The notes beneath the pieces were generated by a model, which had not been told where the DNA came from, did no database searches, and saw only the letters and a list, made by a program, of their open reading frames with translations. From contig NC_067495.1 of the NCBI RefSeq assembly GCF_947179515.1, forward strand, positions 27,977,913 to 28,041,912: a stretch of 64,000 bases of DNA, given 5' to 3'. A program made the position numbers and the translations under genes. The first letter of the stretch is position 1; each line of letters starts with the position of its first letter. Origin of the DNA: Apodemus sylvaticus (Eukaryota; Chordata; Mammalia; Rodentia; Muridae). Of this stretch, positions 10,755 to 21,824 are shown piece after piece.

Positions 10755-11580
10755 ACATTCTTTTGTTGTTAATTTTAATTTTTTAAAATTTATTTACATT
10801 TCAAGTGTTATCTCCTTAGCCCCCCCGTTTTCCCCCTCCCAGAAACCCCCCATCCCACCCCTCCCCCTGCTTCTATGAGGGTGTTCCTCCACCCACCCAC
10901 CCACTCCTGCCTCCCTGCCCTCGATTCCCCTACACTGGGGCATCTATTGATTCTTCATACATTCTTAAAGAAAACTGCCGAGCTGTCTTCCGACAGCTCT
11001 CACTTGTCAATAGCTCTTCAACTAGGGGTGGGAAACTCTGTGTCCTCCTCCCTCTCCATGCTGGGACTTTATCTGGCTTGAGCATGTACAGGTCTTATGG
11101 TCTTGAGTATGCTGTCACTACTGCTGTATCCAGAAGCCACTGTTTCTTTGTAGTTTTCCATCGCCTCTGGCTCTTCCATCTGTTCTTCAGAAATGACTCC
11201 CAGAGCTTTGGGATGCAGAATTTCCATTTAGGGCCAAGCACTCCCCTGTCTTTTTTTTTTTTTTTTTCTGAGACAGGGTTTCTCTGTGTAGCCCTTGCTG
11301 TCCTGGAACTCACTCTGTAGACCAAGCTGGCCTTGAACTCAGAAATCTGCCTGCCTCTGCCTCCCAAGTGCTGGGATTACAGGAGTGTGCCACCACTGCC
11401 CGGCTCAGTCTCATATTCTTTGCACCTTAGCCAGTTGTATTTTTCTGTGTTCATCACTGTCTGTGGCAAAAGAAGCTTCTCTGATGAGGGTTGAGAAGTA
11501 TGTTAATCGATGAGTAGAAATGTAAGTTGTTAGAAGTCAGTTTACTCTTGTGTCTATTTAGCAGGACCATAGTTTGGAGG
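10755..11580 (-). mobile_element. Lx-type L1 3' end, antisense, split by a B1
   Basis: It starts at the former tail (AAAATTTATTTACATTTCAA), then a C-rich 3' UTR stretch, AGCTCTTCAACTAGGGGTGG, GGTCTTGAGTATGCTGTCAC, and, after the B1 at 11249-11404, GAAGCTTCTCTGATGAGGGT. This is the antisense order of an Lx 3' UTR. It predates the B1. Confidence 0.7.
11249..11404 (-). repeat. B1 SINE, antisense, little diverged
   Basis: Poly(T) followed by GAGACAGGGTTTCTCTGTGT, CTGTCCTGGAACTCACTCTG, CCAAGCTGGCCTTGAACTCA and CTCCCAAGTGCTGGGATTAC. Close to a B1 consensus, so comparatively young. Inserted into the L1 3' UTR. Confidence 0.9.
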
Positions 11581-11644
11581 TCTAGAGGAAGGTGACCACC
11601 GAGTACCATGCTGTGAGTGCCCAGCCCTACAAGACTCAAAGAAC

Positions 11645-11850
11645 AAATTGGTGGAGCCTGGGGATTTGTCTGTGGACTTCAGCTAGGAGGACCAGCTGTA
11701 ACCTGATGCTGCTCAGAGGAAACTGTACAGGGACATGATGCTGGACGAGAGTCGCATTGTCAACTTTACCAGAGAGATGTGGGACCTGAGGACCACCTCT
11801 CTCCAGATAGGAAACCTGGCTGCACAGGGACAATATCCCGCCCATTCCCG
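11645..11850 (+). pseudogene. Broken KRAB A-box relic of a zinc-finger repressor gene
   Basis: In the frame of 11735 the translation reads GDLSVDFS, stop, EDQL, stop, then DAAQRKLYRDMMLDE. This follows the KRAB A-box layout: D.(S/A)V.F, then E(E/D)..L, then the Q(R)KLYRDVM core. KRAB A-boxes recruit TRIM28 in KRAB zinc-finger repressors. Two in-frame stops (TAG at 11684, TAA at 11699) and loss of the expected EEW tryptophan show it is dead. No zinc-finger array or KRAB B-box is visible nearby, and I see no splice donor after the A-box. It could be an orphan exon or part of a retrocopy. The 109-codon frame at 11735-12064 is only the open tail of this relic. Confidence 0.6.
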
Positions 11851-13300
11851 TGACCTGCCTGAAGAATACATGTCACATACCCGTCTTTCTGCTCTCCCTC
11901 CTATCTCACCATCTTCTAGTAGGGACCCCAGATTCACACCACTAATTTCATCCATTCCCACCAAGCACCCTTGGTTCCTGTTTCTAGGCTGGAACCCTAG
12001 ACTAGGTATAGTTTTTAATAGTCATCAATATTCAGAATCCTGCATCACACAAATAGACAGTTAGAATATGGCTGAGGTATGCTATATATCCTTTGGATTA
12101 TTTTTATAATGAAATTCAAATCAGCAGCTCAAACAGCAATTTTTAAAATAATTCTAACACTACACAATTATGCTTATTGGATACTTACATGCTAAGGAAT
12201 GATATTAGGGAAATATCTATCTTTTATAATCAAATTGTTGTGTTTCTCTAAGGGGCAGAAAATTTGCGTGGACTGAAGACGTTGAAATTCGTAGTGAAAT
12301 TCTTACAGTAGCCACAAATCTGAACCAAGATGTCTCAGGAAGCATCCTTGGTGTCTCATGGTGTGACAGCATGTGCAGTATGAGACATGTTGACATGTTT
12401 ACATGCCTGTTCAGAACCAAGGCTGCAGTGAAGCTGTGCAATGGAACACGGGCGAGCTCTGTGTGAAACACTTTGCATTCATGATGCATATTTTTTCAAA
12501 TTAGGTTTTTGGTCTCTGTGTATTCAGAAACCTTTCATTCTCAAAATTTTATGCCCTCCCATTCAGTTATGCAACTTCTGCTGGGGTTCAGGCTTACAGT
12601 TTAAGAAGCTGATACCTAAAAGATTCTGTGGCATTTCACCAACTGCTTTTCATAATGCAGAAGTGGCTTGGGTTGCTCAATCCCAAACATGCAGATGGAG
12701 GAGGCCTGCATGACTATGAAGTTTTTTCTTTTGACTTTGTTGTAGGGATTGGAGGGAACCTCTCCATCTTCTGAAGAGTCTACCATTTAAGTCTATGGAA
12801 ACCAACAGACAATAGATTAACAGGGGAAAGGCTATACAAATTCATCACATACATGAGAATATCATGGTAAAGTGATTATTTCATAACCAACTGACAGTCA
12901 TTTCATAGGTGAGAAGGAAGTGGTGGGGGTGTAGGCAATTTAGAGGTGGAGCAAGTGACTTTTGAAGGTGATTAAGGGCCCTCAGGAACAGACAGTGATC
13001 TGGGACAAAATTTGTCTGGGCTGGGAATATGGTGCTGACTCTTATCTTCTTTGTGTCACATTTGTCAATTTCTTCTGGTTGATCAAATATTAGAGAAAGG
13101 GATTCTAAGCCACTGAACATCTGGAATCTCTGGCCATTAGGCACTTAGGGGAACTAATGAGAAAGCCCATCCCTCTAGCTGCTGCTTCTCAAGCTCTTTC
13201 AATGTAAAGTATCCTCATACCAAAGTGCCATCCTCTGATATTGTTTTCTGAGTCCCAATGTCACCAGACCACTTTCCATAAAGTTGTCACACTGGAAGGT
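11851..13300. other. No gene recognised
   Basis: Mostly unique sequence without recognisable repeats. Frames of 80-90 codons (for example 12217-12489 minus, 12441-12713 plus, 12881-13144 minus) lack domains and supportive starts. Confidence 0.35.

Positions 13301-13334
<34 letters not shown>
13301..13334 (+). repeat. (GT)n microsatellite
   Basis: About 16 uninterrupted GT units. Confidence 0.95.
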
Positions 13335-13336
<2 letters not shown>

Positions 13337-13859
13337 ATATTCATTGGTGATAACTGTTTCTAGCTACAACTTTTAATTTGGTCAAAAATGATGACATCAA
13401 TGTGTATGAGTTGTGAAAGGTAACTAGACTGGAGTCTCAACAAGGATGCCCCCCCCTTCCTCCCATCTTTTTCGTTGGTAATAACCAGCAACCCAAAGTA
13501 TTCTACAGGTCTCCCCTGTGACACAAAGCAGACTCTCCAGGATAACTGAGAGAATTTCTGCCAGCCTTGGTATTAAGACAGTTTCCAAATGTGCTGGGAT
13601 CAGGCACATACTGCTTCTGCCCTTTGAAACCCTATTTTGTTCCAAGAATTCCCTAGAAAGAAAATACAGTAATTTCATACAGCAAGGCTAAACAGCAATA
13701 GTAGCGAGTGTGGGGGAACCATCTGGTGCATTTTAGTAATTGTCACCGTTAGCTTTTCTTTAAATGTTACTTATTGTTCAGCCCACCCATGCTAAATGAC
13801 TAGAGCTCAAGGTCATCTGGTGCTGGCCTGCTGGAATGACTGTAGTGTACCTTCTCCTT
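13335..13859. other. No gene or repeat recognised
   Basis: Unique sequence up to the TSD of the next L1; one 84-codon minus frame without domain. Confidence 0.35.
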
Positions 13860-15284
13860 AAATATCTTGACTTGGGACAGGCAGGAGGATCAATGGAACA
13901 GGATTGAAGATCCAGAAATGAACCCACACACCTATGGCCACTTGATCCTCGACAAAGGGGCTGAAAACATCCAATGGAAAAAAGATAGCCTTTTCAACAA
14001 ATGGTGCTGGTTCAACTGGAGGTCAGCATGCAGAAGAATGCGAATTGATCCATCTTTGTCTCCTTGTACTAAGCTCAAATCCAAATGGATCAAGGACCTC
14101 CACATAAAGCCAGACACTCTGAAGCTAATAGAAAAGAAACTGGGGAGGACCCTTGAGGACATCGGTACAGGGAGAAAGTTTCTGAACAGAACACCAATAG
14201 CGTATGCTCTAAGAGCAAGAATTGACAAATGGGACCTCATAAAATTACAAAGTTTCTGTAAGGCAAAGGACACCATCAAAAGGACAAATCGGCAACCAAC
14301 AAATTGGGAAAAGATCTTCACCAATCCTACATCAGATAGAGGGCTAATATCCAATATATATATAAAGAACTCAAGAAGTTAGACTCCAGAAAACCAAACA
14401 ACCCTATTAAAAAATGAGGTACAGAGTTAAACAGGGAATTCTCACCTGAAGAACTTCGGATGGCGGAGAAGCATCTTAAAAAATGCTCAACTTCATTAGT
14501 CATTAGGGAAATGCAAATCAAAACAACCCTGAGATTTCACCTTACACCAGTCAGAATGGCTAAGATAAAAAATTCAGGAGACAGCAGGTGTTGGAGAGGA
14601 TGTGGAGAAAGAGGAACACTCCTCCACTGCTGGTGGGGTTGCAAATTGGTACAACCACTCTGGAAATCAGTCTGGCGGTTCCTCCAAAAACTGGGCACCT
14701 CACTTCCAGAAGATCCTGCTATACCACTCCTGGGCATATACCCAGAGGATTCCTCAGCATGTAATAAGGATACATGCTCTACTATGTTCATAGAAGCCCT
14801 ATTTATAATTGCCAGATGCTGGAAAGAACCCAGGTAACCCTCAACAGAAGAGTGGATGCAAAAAATGTGGTATATCTACACAATGGAGTACTATTCAGCC
14901 ATTAGAAACAATGAATTCATGAAATTCTTAGGCAAATGGATGGAGCTAGAGAACATCATACTAAGTGAGGTAACCCAGACTCAAAAGGTGAATCATGGTA
15001 TGCACTCATTAATAAGTGGATATTAACCTAGAAACCTGGATTACCCAAAACATAATCTACACATCAAATGAGGTACAAGAAGAAAGGAGGAGTGGCCCTT
15101 TTTTCTGGAAAGACTCAGTGAAGAAGTATAGGGCAAAACCAGAACAGGGAAGTGGGAAGGGGTGGGTGGGAGGACAGGGGGAGAGAAGGGGGCTTATGGG
15201 ACTTTCGGGGAGTGGGGGGCTAGAAAAGGGGAAATCATTTGAAATGTAAATAAAAAATATAAAAAAAATATCTTGACTTGGGAC
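13860..15284 (+). mobile_element. Young L1, 5'-truncated, with perfect TSD
   Basis: A simple 5'-truncated L1 of about 1.4 kb lies between direct repeats of AATATCTTGACTTGGGAC (13861-13878 and 15267-15284; one more A can be included on each side). It holds the ORF2 C-terminal part, a 3' UTR with a G-rich tract (15157-15225), the AAATGTAAATAAA end and a short A tail. The intact TSD and close match to the copies near 46.8 and 60.2 kb indicate recent insertion. It lacks ORF1, the endonuclease and the RT, so it is immobile. Confidence 0.95.
13881..15026 (+). pseudogene. L1 ORF2 C-terminal remnant, frameshifted and with a stop
   Basis: The frame encodes the region downstream of the RT (…NPHTYGHLILDKGAENIQWK…), then the cysteine-rich C-terminal part (SRCWRGCGERGTLLHCWWGC near 14582-14641). 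There is an apparent 2-bp expansion in a TATATA run near 14356-14364 that breaks the frame. A TAA replaces the TAT codon seen in the 60-kb copy, at about 14836. The normal terminal residues (HSLISGY) and stop TAA follow at 15024-15026. Normally ORF2p supplies endonuclease and RT for target-primed reverse transcription; only the tail is present here. Confidence 0.9.
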
Positions 15285-16680
15285 TCAATTAGGAATCTAA
15301 ACCCAAGGCTTGATCTCCACCTGTATTTAATCTTCTATAGTTGTTTCGGGCCCCCTTTCTAAGTCTGTTTCTAAGACTACTGATTGTGATACTGTCATTC
15401 AGGACAGCTTCTTATCCCATACAGAATATGCAGAGGAAGCTTTTAATTTACATGTATGTAATCATGCATCTAACCTTGTGCTATACTAAAAGAATGTGTG
15501 AAATTTGCAAATAAATGCAAATAAGCATATCGGGTGGTACATTAAAGTTCCTATCCTTCCTTTAAATTTTTTCATAAACTTTTCATCTAGTATATTAGCC
15601 TGCAAGATTCATGTTACCCCCTCATTTGATAATAATGTATTCATCTTGGTTAGCTTACTGAGATACAAAGGGCCCTATGCAATGCATAGTGTTCCAGTGT
15701 ATACACCCAGATGCCATATTTATTGTTCTTAGGAATGTTACCACTGGGAACAGCTAATGATAATGGTGGTACTTTGGGGATGATGTTACACTGGTAATGA
15801 TATTTCTGATGGTACTGGGGATGATGAGGATGAGGATGAGGATGGCAATTGAGGAGGGAAAAAGAAAAGTGTTATTTATGGCTGAGATGAAAGCAACACA
15901 GGAACTGAAGGTTGCTCCTTTCTGCTACTTGGTAATGAGACATCTTTCCCAGCAGCAATGTTCTTTCCTGCTTATTTATCTTGCTTCCTATACAGCCTAA
16001 AAATACTTTCAAGTGTCCCTGAGGAGCTATTGACAGTTAATGGCTTTTGGGGGTAGGGGTATCATCATCAGTGATGTAGCCACTGGTAACTTGCCCATGC
16101 TTCAGTAAATAATCCCCACGCATGCTCATACAAGCAACCCTAATTAAACTCAGTGGGTCACAAAACAAAACAAAAACAAAAACAACATGCAGGAATGTAG
16201 GAAGAAGACTTCTTAAGCAAAAGAAAAGGTTTAGCAGGAGTCGGGGGAGTAATGGAGCAGCAGACTATGAGTCAAATTCATTATACACACATAGAATTAT
16301 CAAAGCATTAATGAGTAAATAAAAAAATCATTTAATGTCATCTTTCAGCCTGTAATCTCATTGGAAGCTTCCTAGGATTGCAGCCTTGGGAACAGCAGGT
16401 TTTCCTAGGCCCCCAGCATTCTTTGGTATTTTGGTCCTGGGCACTCAGCAAGATGTGAAAGCCAAGCCGTGAGTCATGATTTCCATATGGTGGGATTCCC
16501 TCCGCTCCCTCCACCTACATGCCTGCCACACCATCTGCTGCTGCCACTCTCAAGGTTATGGAGCAAGAGGTGACACAGGAAACAAAAGAAAACAAACACT
16601 GTTTTATGAATAAAAGAGGGAAAAGATGCATTATTTGATTACCAAAGCTAGCTTTGTATAGTACAGAAAAGTCAGAAACT
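15285..16680. other. Repeat-poor sequence; small (GATGAG)n and (CAAAA)n tracts
   Basis: No gene. A short GATGAG tandem lies at about 15821-15845 and a CAAAACAAAAA tract at 16160-16185. 16340-16500 is unique and relatively GC-rich. Confidence 0.4.
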
Positions 16681-16689
16681 AAATGATGC

Positions 16690-16775
16690 TCATGCGCGCG
16701 CACACGCATGCACACATGCACACACATACACACTAGCACCAAACAAAGCAAACACACACACACTAACCCTAAACA
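16690..16775 (+). repeat. Imperfect (CA)n/(CG) microsatellite
   Basis: GCGCGCGCACACGCATGCAC followed by interrupted CACA units. Confidence 0.8.
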
Positions 16776-17384
16776 AAACAAAATAGTTTTACTTGTTCAT
16801 TCAGAACATTAGTAGTCATTCTGTCTCTTGCCTAAACCATCACCCTGTATTTATGCATGTCACAAGCTCAGAAGGAAAATGGGATCATTACCACATAATT
16901 TTGTGACCTTTTCTTTTTGTTTTAGAAATTGAGTCTTGAACAGTTTTTCTGTGTCGGGAAACATACCCCTACACCCGAATTTTAATGTTTAATGCGTATT
17001 TTCTGTGGAAGGCATCAGTCCAATTGCTGGAGTTTATATATGAAAATAGGTAAAACAGCCTCTACCCCCCCACCCCTTGAGTATCATAGACTTTTTCCCT
17101 CTGTCTAACATTTAGGTAATTTCCATATATTTGCCTTTACAAACAATGCTGTGATGACTATCCTCATAGCTAGGTTCTCGCTTACACATAATTTTCCAAT
17201 GATTATGCTGACTATTCTCTCTCTGCCCCTCCGTGTTCACTTTCCATCCCTCTCTGCCTTGCTTCATGGACCATATCTTTGGGCTGATTTGCTTTGTGGC
17301 AATGGACAGCTCCCATAGGACATTACAGAAGCACGGGAGAGAATGACAGATTGTAGATTAAAACTCCTGCCTTGCCTCCTAGGG
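16776..17384. other. No gene recognised; possible very old L1 trace
   Basis: The stretch near 17120-17170 (CCTTTACAAACAATGCTGTG) resembles the antisense 'AACAATGCTG' landmark of old mammalian L1. The evidence is too thin for a call. Confidence 0.25.
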
Positions 17385-17735
17385 CCGTTGCACTGCTTTT
17401 CTGGTCACTCTGACAGAATATCTGACAAAATCGACTTAAGGAAGTTTGTGTGTTCAGTCCATCATGGCGGGGGAGATGCGGCAGCAGGGACATGAGACAG
17501 CTAGCCACATTGCACCCATTCCCAGTCACTAACTAAGGTGGATGAATTCCGACACGTGGGTTGACTTCTCTTTTTTTTATTCGGTTTGGGACTCCAGCCC
17601 CCAGAATGTTGCCACCCATTTGGAGTAGGGTCATCCCAGCTCGGTTAACCCAATGTAGGAACCCCTTCACCGACACTTGCAGACAGAGGGTGTCCCCTAG
17701 GTGAGTCTAGATCCTACCAAGTTGACAATCATGAT
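17385..17735 (-). mobile_element. MaLR-type LTR, antisense, diverged
   Basis: GGTCACTCTGACAGAATATC, CAGTCCATCATGGCGGGGGA, CACTAACTAAGGTGGATG and GAGTCTAGATCCTACCAAGT then GTTGACAAT follow the antisense order of rodent MT/ORR1 LTRs. Ends are not precise. Confidence 0.55.
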
Positions 17736-17747
17736 TAGACATCATAG

Positions 17748-17870
17748 CCTGGCAAGGAAAGGCAACACCTATAAATCCTAGCACTTGGGAGGTAGAGAGG
17801 AAAGCAGATCTCTGTGAGTTCAAGACTGGCCTGCTCTCCACAGTGAGATCCTGTTTCGAAAGAAAATTAA
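17748..17870 (+). repeat. B1 SINE
   Basis: GCCTGGCAAGG, AATCCTAGCACTTGGGAGG, CTCTGTGAGTTCAAGACTGG and GTGAGATCCTGTTTCGAAAG; a sense B1. Confidence 0.75.
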
Positions 17871-18649
17871 TCCCCATAGTTGTCATATTTATTCCTATAT
17901 TGATGGCTGTGGTATCTGGGCCGCCCTCTCCCACTGCTCTCTTTTTAGGAGTTGCTGAGCCCATGCTACTCTAGGATGTCTTGTTAGTTTCCCTCAGCCT
18001 TAGCCTTTGCCTTGTAGAGAGTTCTTTATGAAACCTTATCACTTACCTCTGGGAGTGTTCCATATGCTTCCTGGAAGGACTCCAGATGAAGAATCGTCTG
18101 TGCCTTGCTTCTTCTGCTTCCCAGTGACTGCTCACCTGCAGTGGGAGCCTGGGGTGGGTTGTGTAGGAAGGCTGAAAGCTCCTGTTTTCTCCTTCACTTC
18201 AAGGCCTGGACACCAATGAACACTGAGGAGCAGTTACAGAGAGTGACTTCATCTATACTGTGGGACATTCTTATCAGAGCACAGGAACAGTACGAGCGAG
18301 AGTTTAGCACTCTAACTATACATAGCACTGACTCCATGGCTGTACTGCCCCCGTTTGCTTTTATGTGGTGCCCTCTCTGGGGTCAGAACAAGCCAGGGAC
18401 GGGTATTTGTCCATTTCTTTGGTGATTTATTAAAAGACATTTTAAAGATAGCTCTTAAGCACAGAGGTTATTAGAAAGAGAGATGTTCAGGGAAAGAATA
18501 AGACATACTCAAATATAGGTATGAATTTTTTGACATCTCTGTCCACTTCTTAGTCTTTCAAATAATAGATCACAGGAAAAAAATCTTTAATCATTCCTAT
18601 ACTTTTTTCTTTGACAAGATGTTTATTATATACTACTGGCTGGCTTAGT
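17871..18649. other. No gene recognised
   Basis: A 106-codon frame at 18105-18425 and a 70-codon frame at 18007-18219 overlap in different phases and carry no recognisable domain. Confidence 0.35.
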
Positions 18650-18865
18650 ACCCACTATTTAGCTCAGGCTGGCCTTGAACTCATGCCTTCCCAGTGCTGA
18701 GCCCATAGGTAAGCACTGTTGTACTCTCTTCTTAAATTGTATTATAGTTGGGCATGCTGACTGATGTTTTTAATCCCAACACCAGGAAATGGAGCCAGGA
18801 AGATTGCAGTGAGTCTGAGGCCAGTCTGGAGTATGGTGTGAGACCCTATCTCAGATATTTTTAAA
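18650..18865. repeat. Two B1-like SINEs, antisense then sense
   Basis: 18650-18735 has TTTAGCTCAGGCTGGCCTTG and CCTTCCCAGTGCTGAG (antisense). 18748-18865 has AGTTGGGCATGCTGACTGAT, GAGGCCAGTCTGGAGTATGG and GACCCTATCTCAGA (sense). Confidence 0.6.
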
Positions 18866-18979
18866 GGGCCTTATAATATTCTTATGAGATAAGTGGAACT
18901 TTGTTTTTAGAGCCCTAGATTAGAGTCTGCTGGTACCATCTTTTCTGTGGCTATACATTTGAATCAGTATAAATGTGTT

Positions 18980-19165
18980 TTCTTTTTTTTTAGCTTTATA
19001 TGGATGTGTATGTATGTTTTGCCTGCATGTATGTAAGCATGACCTGCATGTCTAGTATCTGGAGGCTCTGGCCACGGAGAGTGTCAGACTCCTGAAACCA
19101 GAGTTCTACATGGTTGTGAGCTATCATGTAGGTGCCAGAAGTCAAACCAGGCTCCTTTGAAAAAG
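18980..19165 (-). repeat. B3 SINE, antisense
   Basis: Poly(T), TGTATGTATGTTTTGCCTGC, GGTTGTGAGCTATCATGTAG and CCAGAAGTCAAACCAGG; the head is missing. Confidence 0.6.
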
Positions 19166-19184
19166 CATTTCAGTTCTTGCCTTG

Positions 19185-19310
19185 CAGGTTTCTGCCTTGG
19201 TTTTATCAGTGATACACTGTAACCTGTAAACCAAATCAACCCTTTCTTCTCCAAGTTGCTTTTGGTCATGGTGTTTTATCATAGCAGTGGAAACCCTGAG
19301 AAAGTCATAC
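19185..19310 (+). mobile_element. MaLR-type LTR 3' end
   Basis: AACCTGTAAACCAAATCAAC, CCTTTCTTCTCCAAGTTGCT, TTTGGTCATGGTGTTTTATC and CAGTGGAAACCCTGAGAAAG give the terminal part of a rodent MaLR LTR in sense. Its 5' part was probably displaced by the B3. Confidence 0.6.
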
Positions 19311-19344
19311 ATTGTCTGTGATTTTAAGGCTCTTCCTCTCCCTT

Positions 19345-19430
19345 TCATTTGCTGTTAGCAATTCAAGCCTGGGTCTTATCTCATGCCTGACTCAGGCAAG
19401 CACTTTACCACTGAGCCGCATGCCAGCTCC
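19345..19430 (-). repeat. ID SINE, antisense
   Basis: GCAATTCAAGCCTGGGTCTT, GGCAAGCACTTTACCACTGA and GCCGCATGCCAGCTCCC, the antisense ID order. Confidence 0.7.
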
Positions 19431-20188
19431 CCCGAACGGCTCTTTGTCCTGTCAAAGCTTCTACACAAGGATGAGACTGCAGTGAGATATTTTATGTAAA
19501 TGTTATCATTCACTCAGTCTATGGGACTTACTGACCCCCTTCCCAGACCCACCCCACCCCCACTTCCTCGTTCCTCTCCTCATTGCCCGACCCCATTCTT
19601 TTCGCAGTTTCCCTTCCTCTCTCTACTTCCCCTTTCCTGTCTTCACTTACTTTTCCCCCTTGGCCTCCTTCTCCTTCCACTTCCACTAACCCTGAGACTA
19701 ACATATGGGATGGAAAAGCAAGTCAAAGCACATCAGATGGTCCCACAGCTCCTCAGAAATGGATCATAAGCATGTAGGGAATTGTTCTCAGGAAAACTCT
19801 CAATTATAAATTCGCATCCCCAAAGGCTTTGCTAGTACTTCTCCAATATTTTATGCACTCTTACCTTGGAGCATCAAGAATGTGCCAGCTGTGGATGATT
19901 CTGCTATTTTCCCAGGCTTTGAAAAATACCTGGCCAGTGTTCCAGATTGAGGATTTGTTCTGGCTAATCAAAAGATAACTTCTCGAAGTCATTACTCGAT
20001 CTGTCAAATGGTCTTATCTAGTGGAAGGGAGTGGAATAGCTAACAGGAGCGAGCTCAGAGTTGGAAGGGTGATTTGGGACAATCAGAAGCTACTGTGTCA
20101 GCAGAGAGCTAGCTTTAAAGGCTAGCTGCAGAGATGTCTTCTTGATCCAATGCACTAAAATTTAAACTTTACCTGCATGCCTGCTTTC

Positions 20189-20190
<2 letters not shown>
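19431..20190. other. No gene recognised; pyrimidine-rich stretch
   Basis: 19530-19690 is strongly C/T-rich and gives overlapping 89- and 64-codon proline/serine/leucine-rich frames, which is what composition alone would produce. Confidence 0.4.
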
Positions 20191-20191
<1 letters not shown>

Positions 20192-20231
<40 letters not shown>

Positions 20232-20335
20232 CCCTCTATAGCCAAGACTGGCTTTGGACTCCTGATCCTATTGCCTTCTCCTTCCAAATGCTGAAATAAT
20301 AGACATGCATCATCATGTCTAGAGCATCTCAAGTA
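20192..20335. repeat. (GT)n microsatellite followed by B1-like SINE, antisense
   Basis: About 19 GT units at 20192-20230, then TATAGCCAAGACTGGCTTTG and CCTTCCAAATGCTGAAAT, a diverged antisense B1. Confidence 0.65.
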
Positions 20336-20342
20336 TTTTTCT

Positions 20343-20530
20343 CTAAATATTTATTTAACTTTATATGTTTGTGTATGTGCCTGGGGTGTATGTATGTGCA
20401 GCCTCCATGCAGGAGCACTCAGAAGTCAGAAGAAGTCAGATGCTCTGATGTCTGTAGTTATAGTGTTGGTGAGCTGCCACACGGATGCTAGAAACCAAAC
20501 TCAGGTCTTCTGCTGGAACAGTAAGAATTC
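20343..20530 (-). repeat. B3 SINE, antisense, interrupted by L1
   Basis: AAATATTTATTTAACTTTAT, TGCCACACGGATGCTAGAAA and AACTCAGGTCTTCTGCTGGA. The expected head (GAGCCATCTCTC) is missing where the following L1 begins. Confidence 0.65.
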
Positions 20531-20544
20531 TTTCTTTTCTGTTT

Positions 20545-21392
20545 TTACTTTTTTAAAAAAATTAGATATATTCATCATTTACATTTCAAATGATGTTCCC
20601 TTTCCTGTTCCCCCCAAAAGTCTCATAACCCATCTCTCCTCCCCCTGTTCCCCAGCCAACCCTCTCTTGCTTCCCTGTCCTGGAATTCCTCTACACTGTG
20701 GCATCAAGCCTTTCCAGGACCAAGGGCCTCTCCTCCCTTTGATGTCCAACAAGGCCATCCTCTACTGCCTATGTGTCTGGAGCCATGGGTAATGCCATGT
20801 GCACTCTCTGGTTGATGGATTTGTCCCTGGGAGCTCTGGGGGTACTGGGTAACTCATATTGTTGCAAACCCCTTCAGCTGGGTGTCTGGGTTTTGTAACT
20901 GTATATGGGATGAATCACTAGGTGGGGTAGTCTCTGAATGGTCTTTCCCTCAGACTCTGCTCCATACTTTGTCTCTGTATCTCCTTCTGTGGGTATTTTG
21001 TTCCCCCTTCTAAGAAGGACCAGAGGATCCATACATTGTTCTTCCTCCTTCTTGGGCATCGTTTGATATGTGAATTGTGTCTTGGGTATTCCAAGCTTCT
21101 GGGCTAATATCCGCTTATCAGTCAGTGCATACCATTTTGTGATTGGGTTACCTCACTCAGGATGATATTTTCTAGTTCCATCCATTTGCCTAAGAATTTC
21201 ATGAATTCATTGCTTTTAATAGCTGAGTAATATTCCATTGTGTAAATATACCACATTTTCTGTATCCATTCCTCCATTGAGGGACATCTGGACCCAGCTA
21301 TACCACTCCTGGGCATATACCCAGAAGATGCTCCAACATGTAATAAGGACATATGCTCCGCTATGTTCATAGCAGCCTTATTTATAATAGTC
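20545..21392 (-). mobile_element. L1 in antisense with 5' inversion
   Basis: From 20558 the sequence is an antisense L1 3' UTR (ACATTTCAAATGATGTTCCC onward). The antisense ORF2 C-terminus follows from about 21100 (ATATCCGCTTATCAGTCAGT, then CCATCCATTTGCCTAAGAAT). At about 21289 orientation flips and a sense ORF2 segment (CCACTCCTGGGCATATACCC) runs to 21390. That segment comes from just upstream in the element, with about 20 bp lost at the junction: a twin-priming inversion. The 3' UTR differs from the three youngest copies, so this is an older subfamily. I could not find a clear TSD. Confidence 0.82.
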
Positions 21393-21425
21393 ATCTAAAC
21401 TTTAGACGCAGGTTGTACCAGAGTT

Positions 21426-21775
21426 TTAGAAGAATTGCAAGCTATTGTTGTGACAAAACACCATGACCAAAAAGTGAGTCTGGGAGAAAACATTGCTGTT
21501 CACCATTGAAGGAAGTCAGGACAATAATCCAAGCTGGGCAGGAACCTGGAGGCAGGAGTTGATGCAAAGGTCATAGAGGGGTGCAGCTACTGGCTTGCTC
21601 CTCTTGGCTTGCTGAGCCTGCTTTCTTATAGAACCCAGGGATGGCACCACCAATCATGAGCTAAGTAAACCATTCTCCATTGGTCATTAACTGACAAAAT
21701 GCCTTATGGAGGCATTTCCTTTCTGTGACTTTACCTTGGGTCAAGTTGACACACAAAACCAGCCAGGACACACTG
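21426..21775 (-). mobile_element. MaLR-type LTR, antisense
   Basis: TATTGTTGTGACAAAACACC, GAAGGAAGTCAGGACAATAA, GGAACCTGGAGGCAGGAG, CTTTCTTATAGAACCCAGGG and TCAAGTTGACACACAAAACC give the familiar antisense order of a high-copy rodent LTR. Confidence 0.7.
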
Positions 21776-21824
21776 CGTAATCCTACCCGGTCTCAAACTC
21801 ACCCTCTATATTATTGTTAGTAGC

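Noticed and set aside
12275..12305. GTGAAATTCTTAC resembling an 18S rRNA motif
   Set aside because: The match is about ten bases only and the surrounding sequence does not follow rRNA.
18105..18425. 106-codon plus-strand frame in unassigned sequence
   Set aside because: No recognisable domain, overlapped by another frame in a different phase, and surrounded by LTR and SINE sequence.
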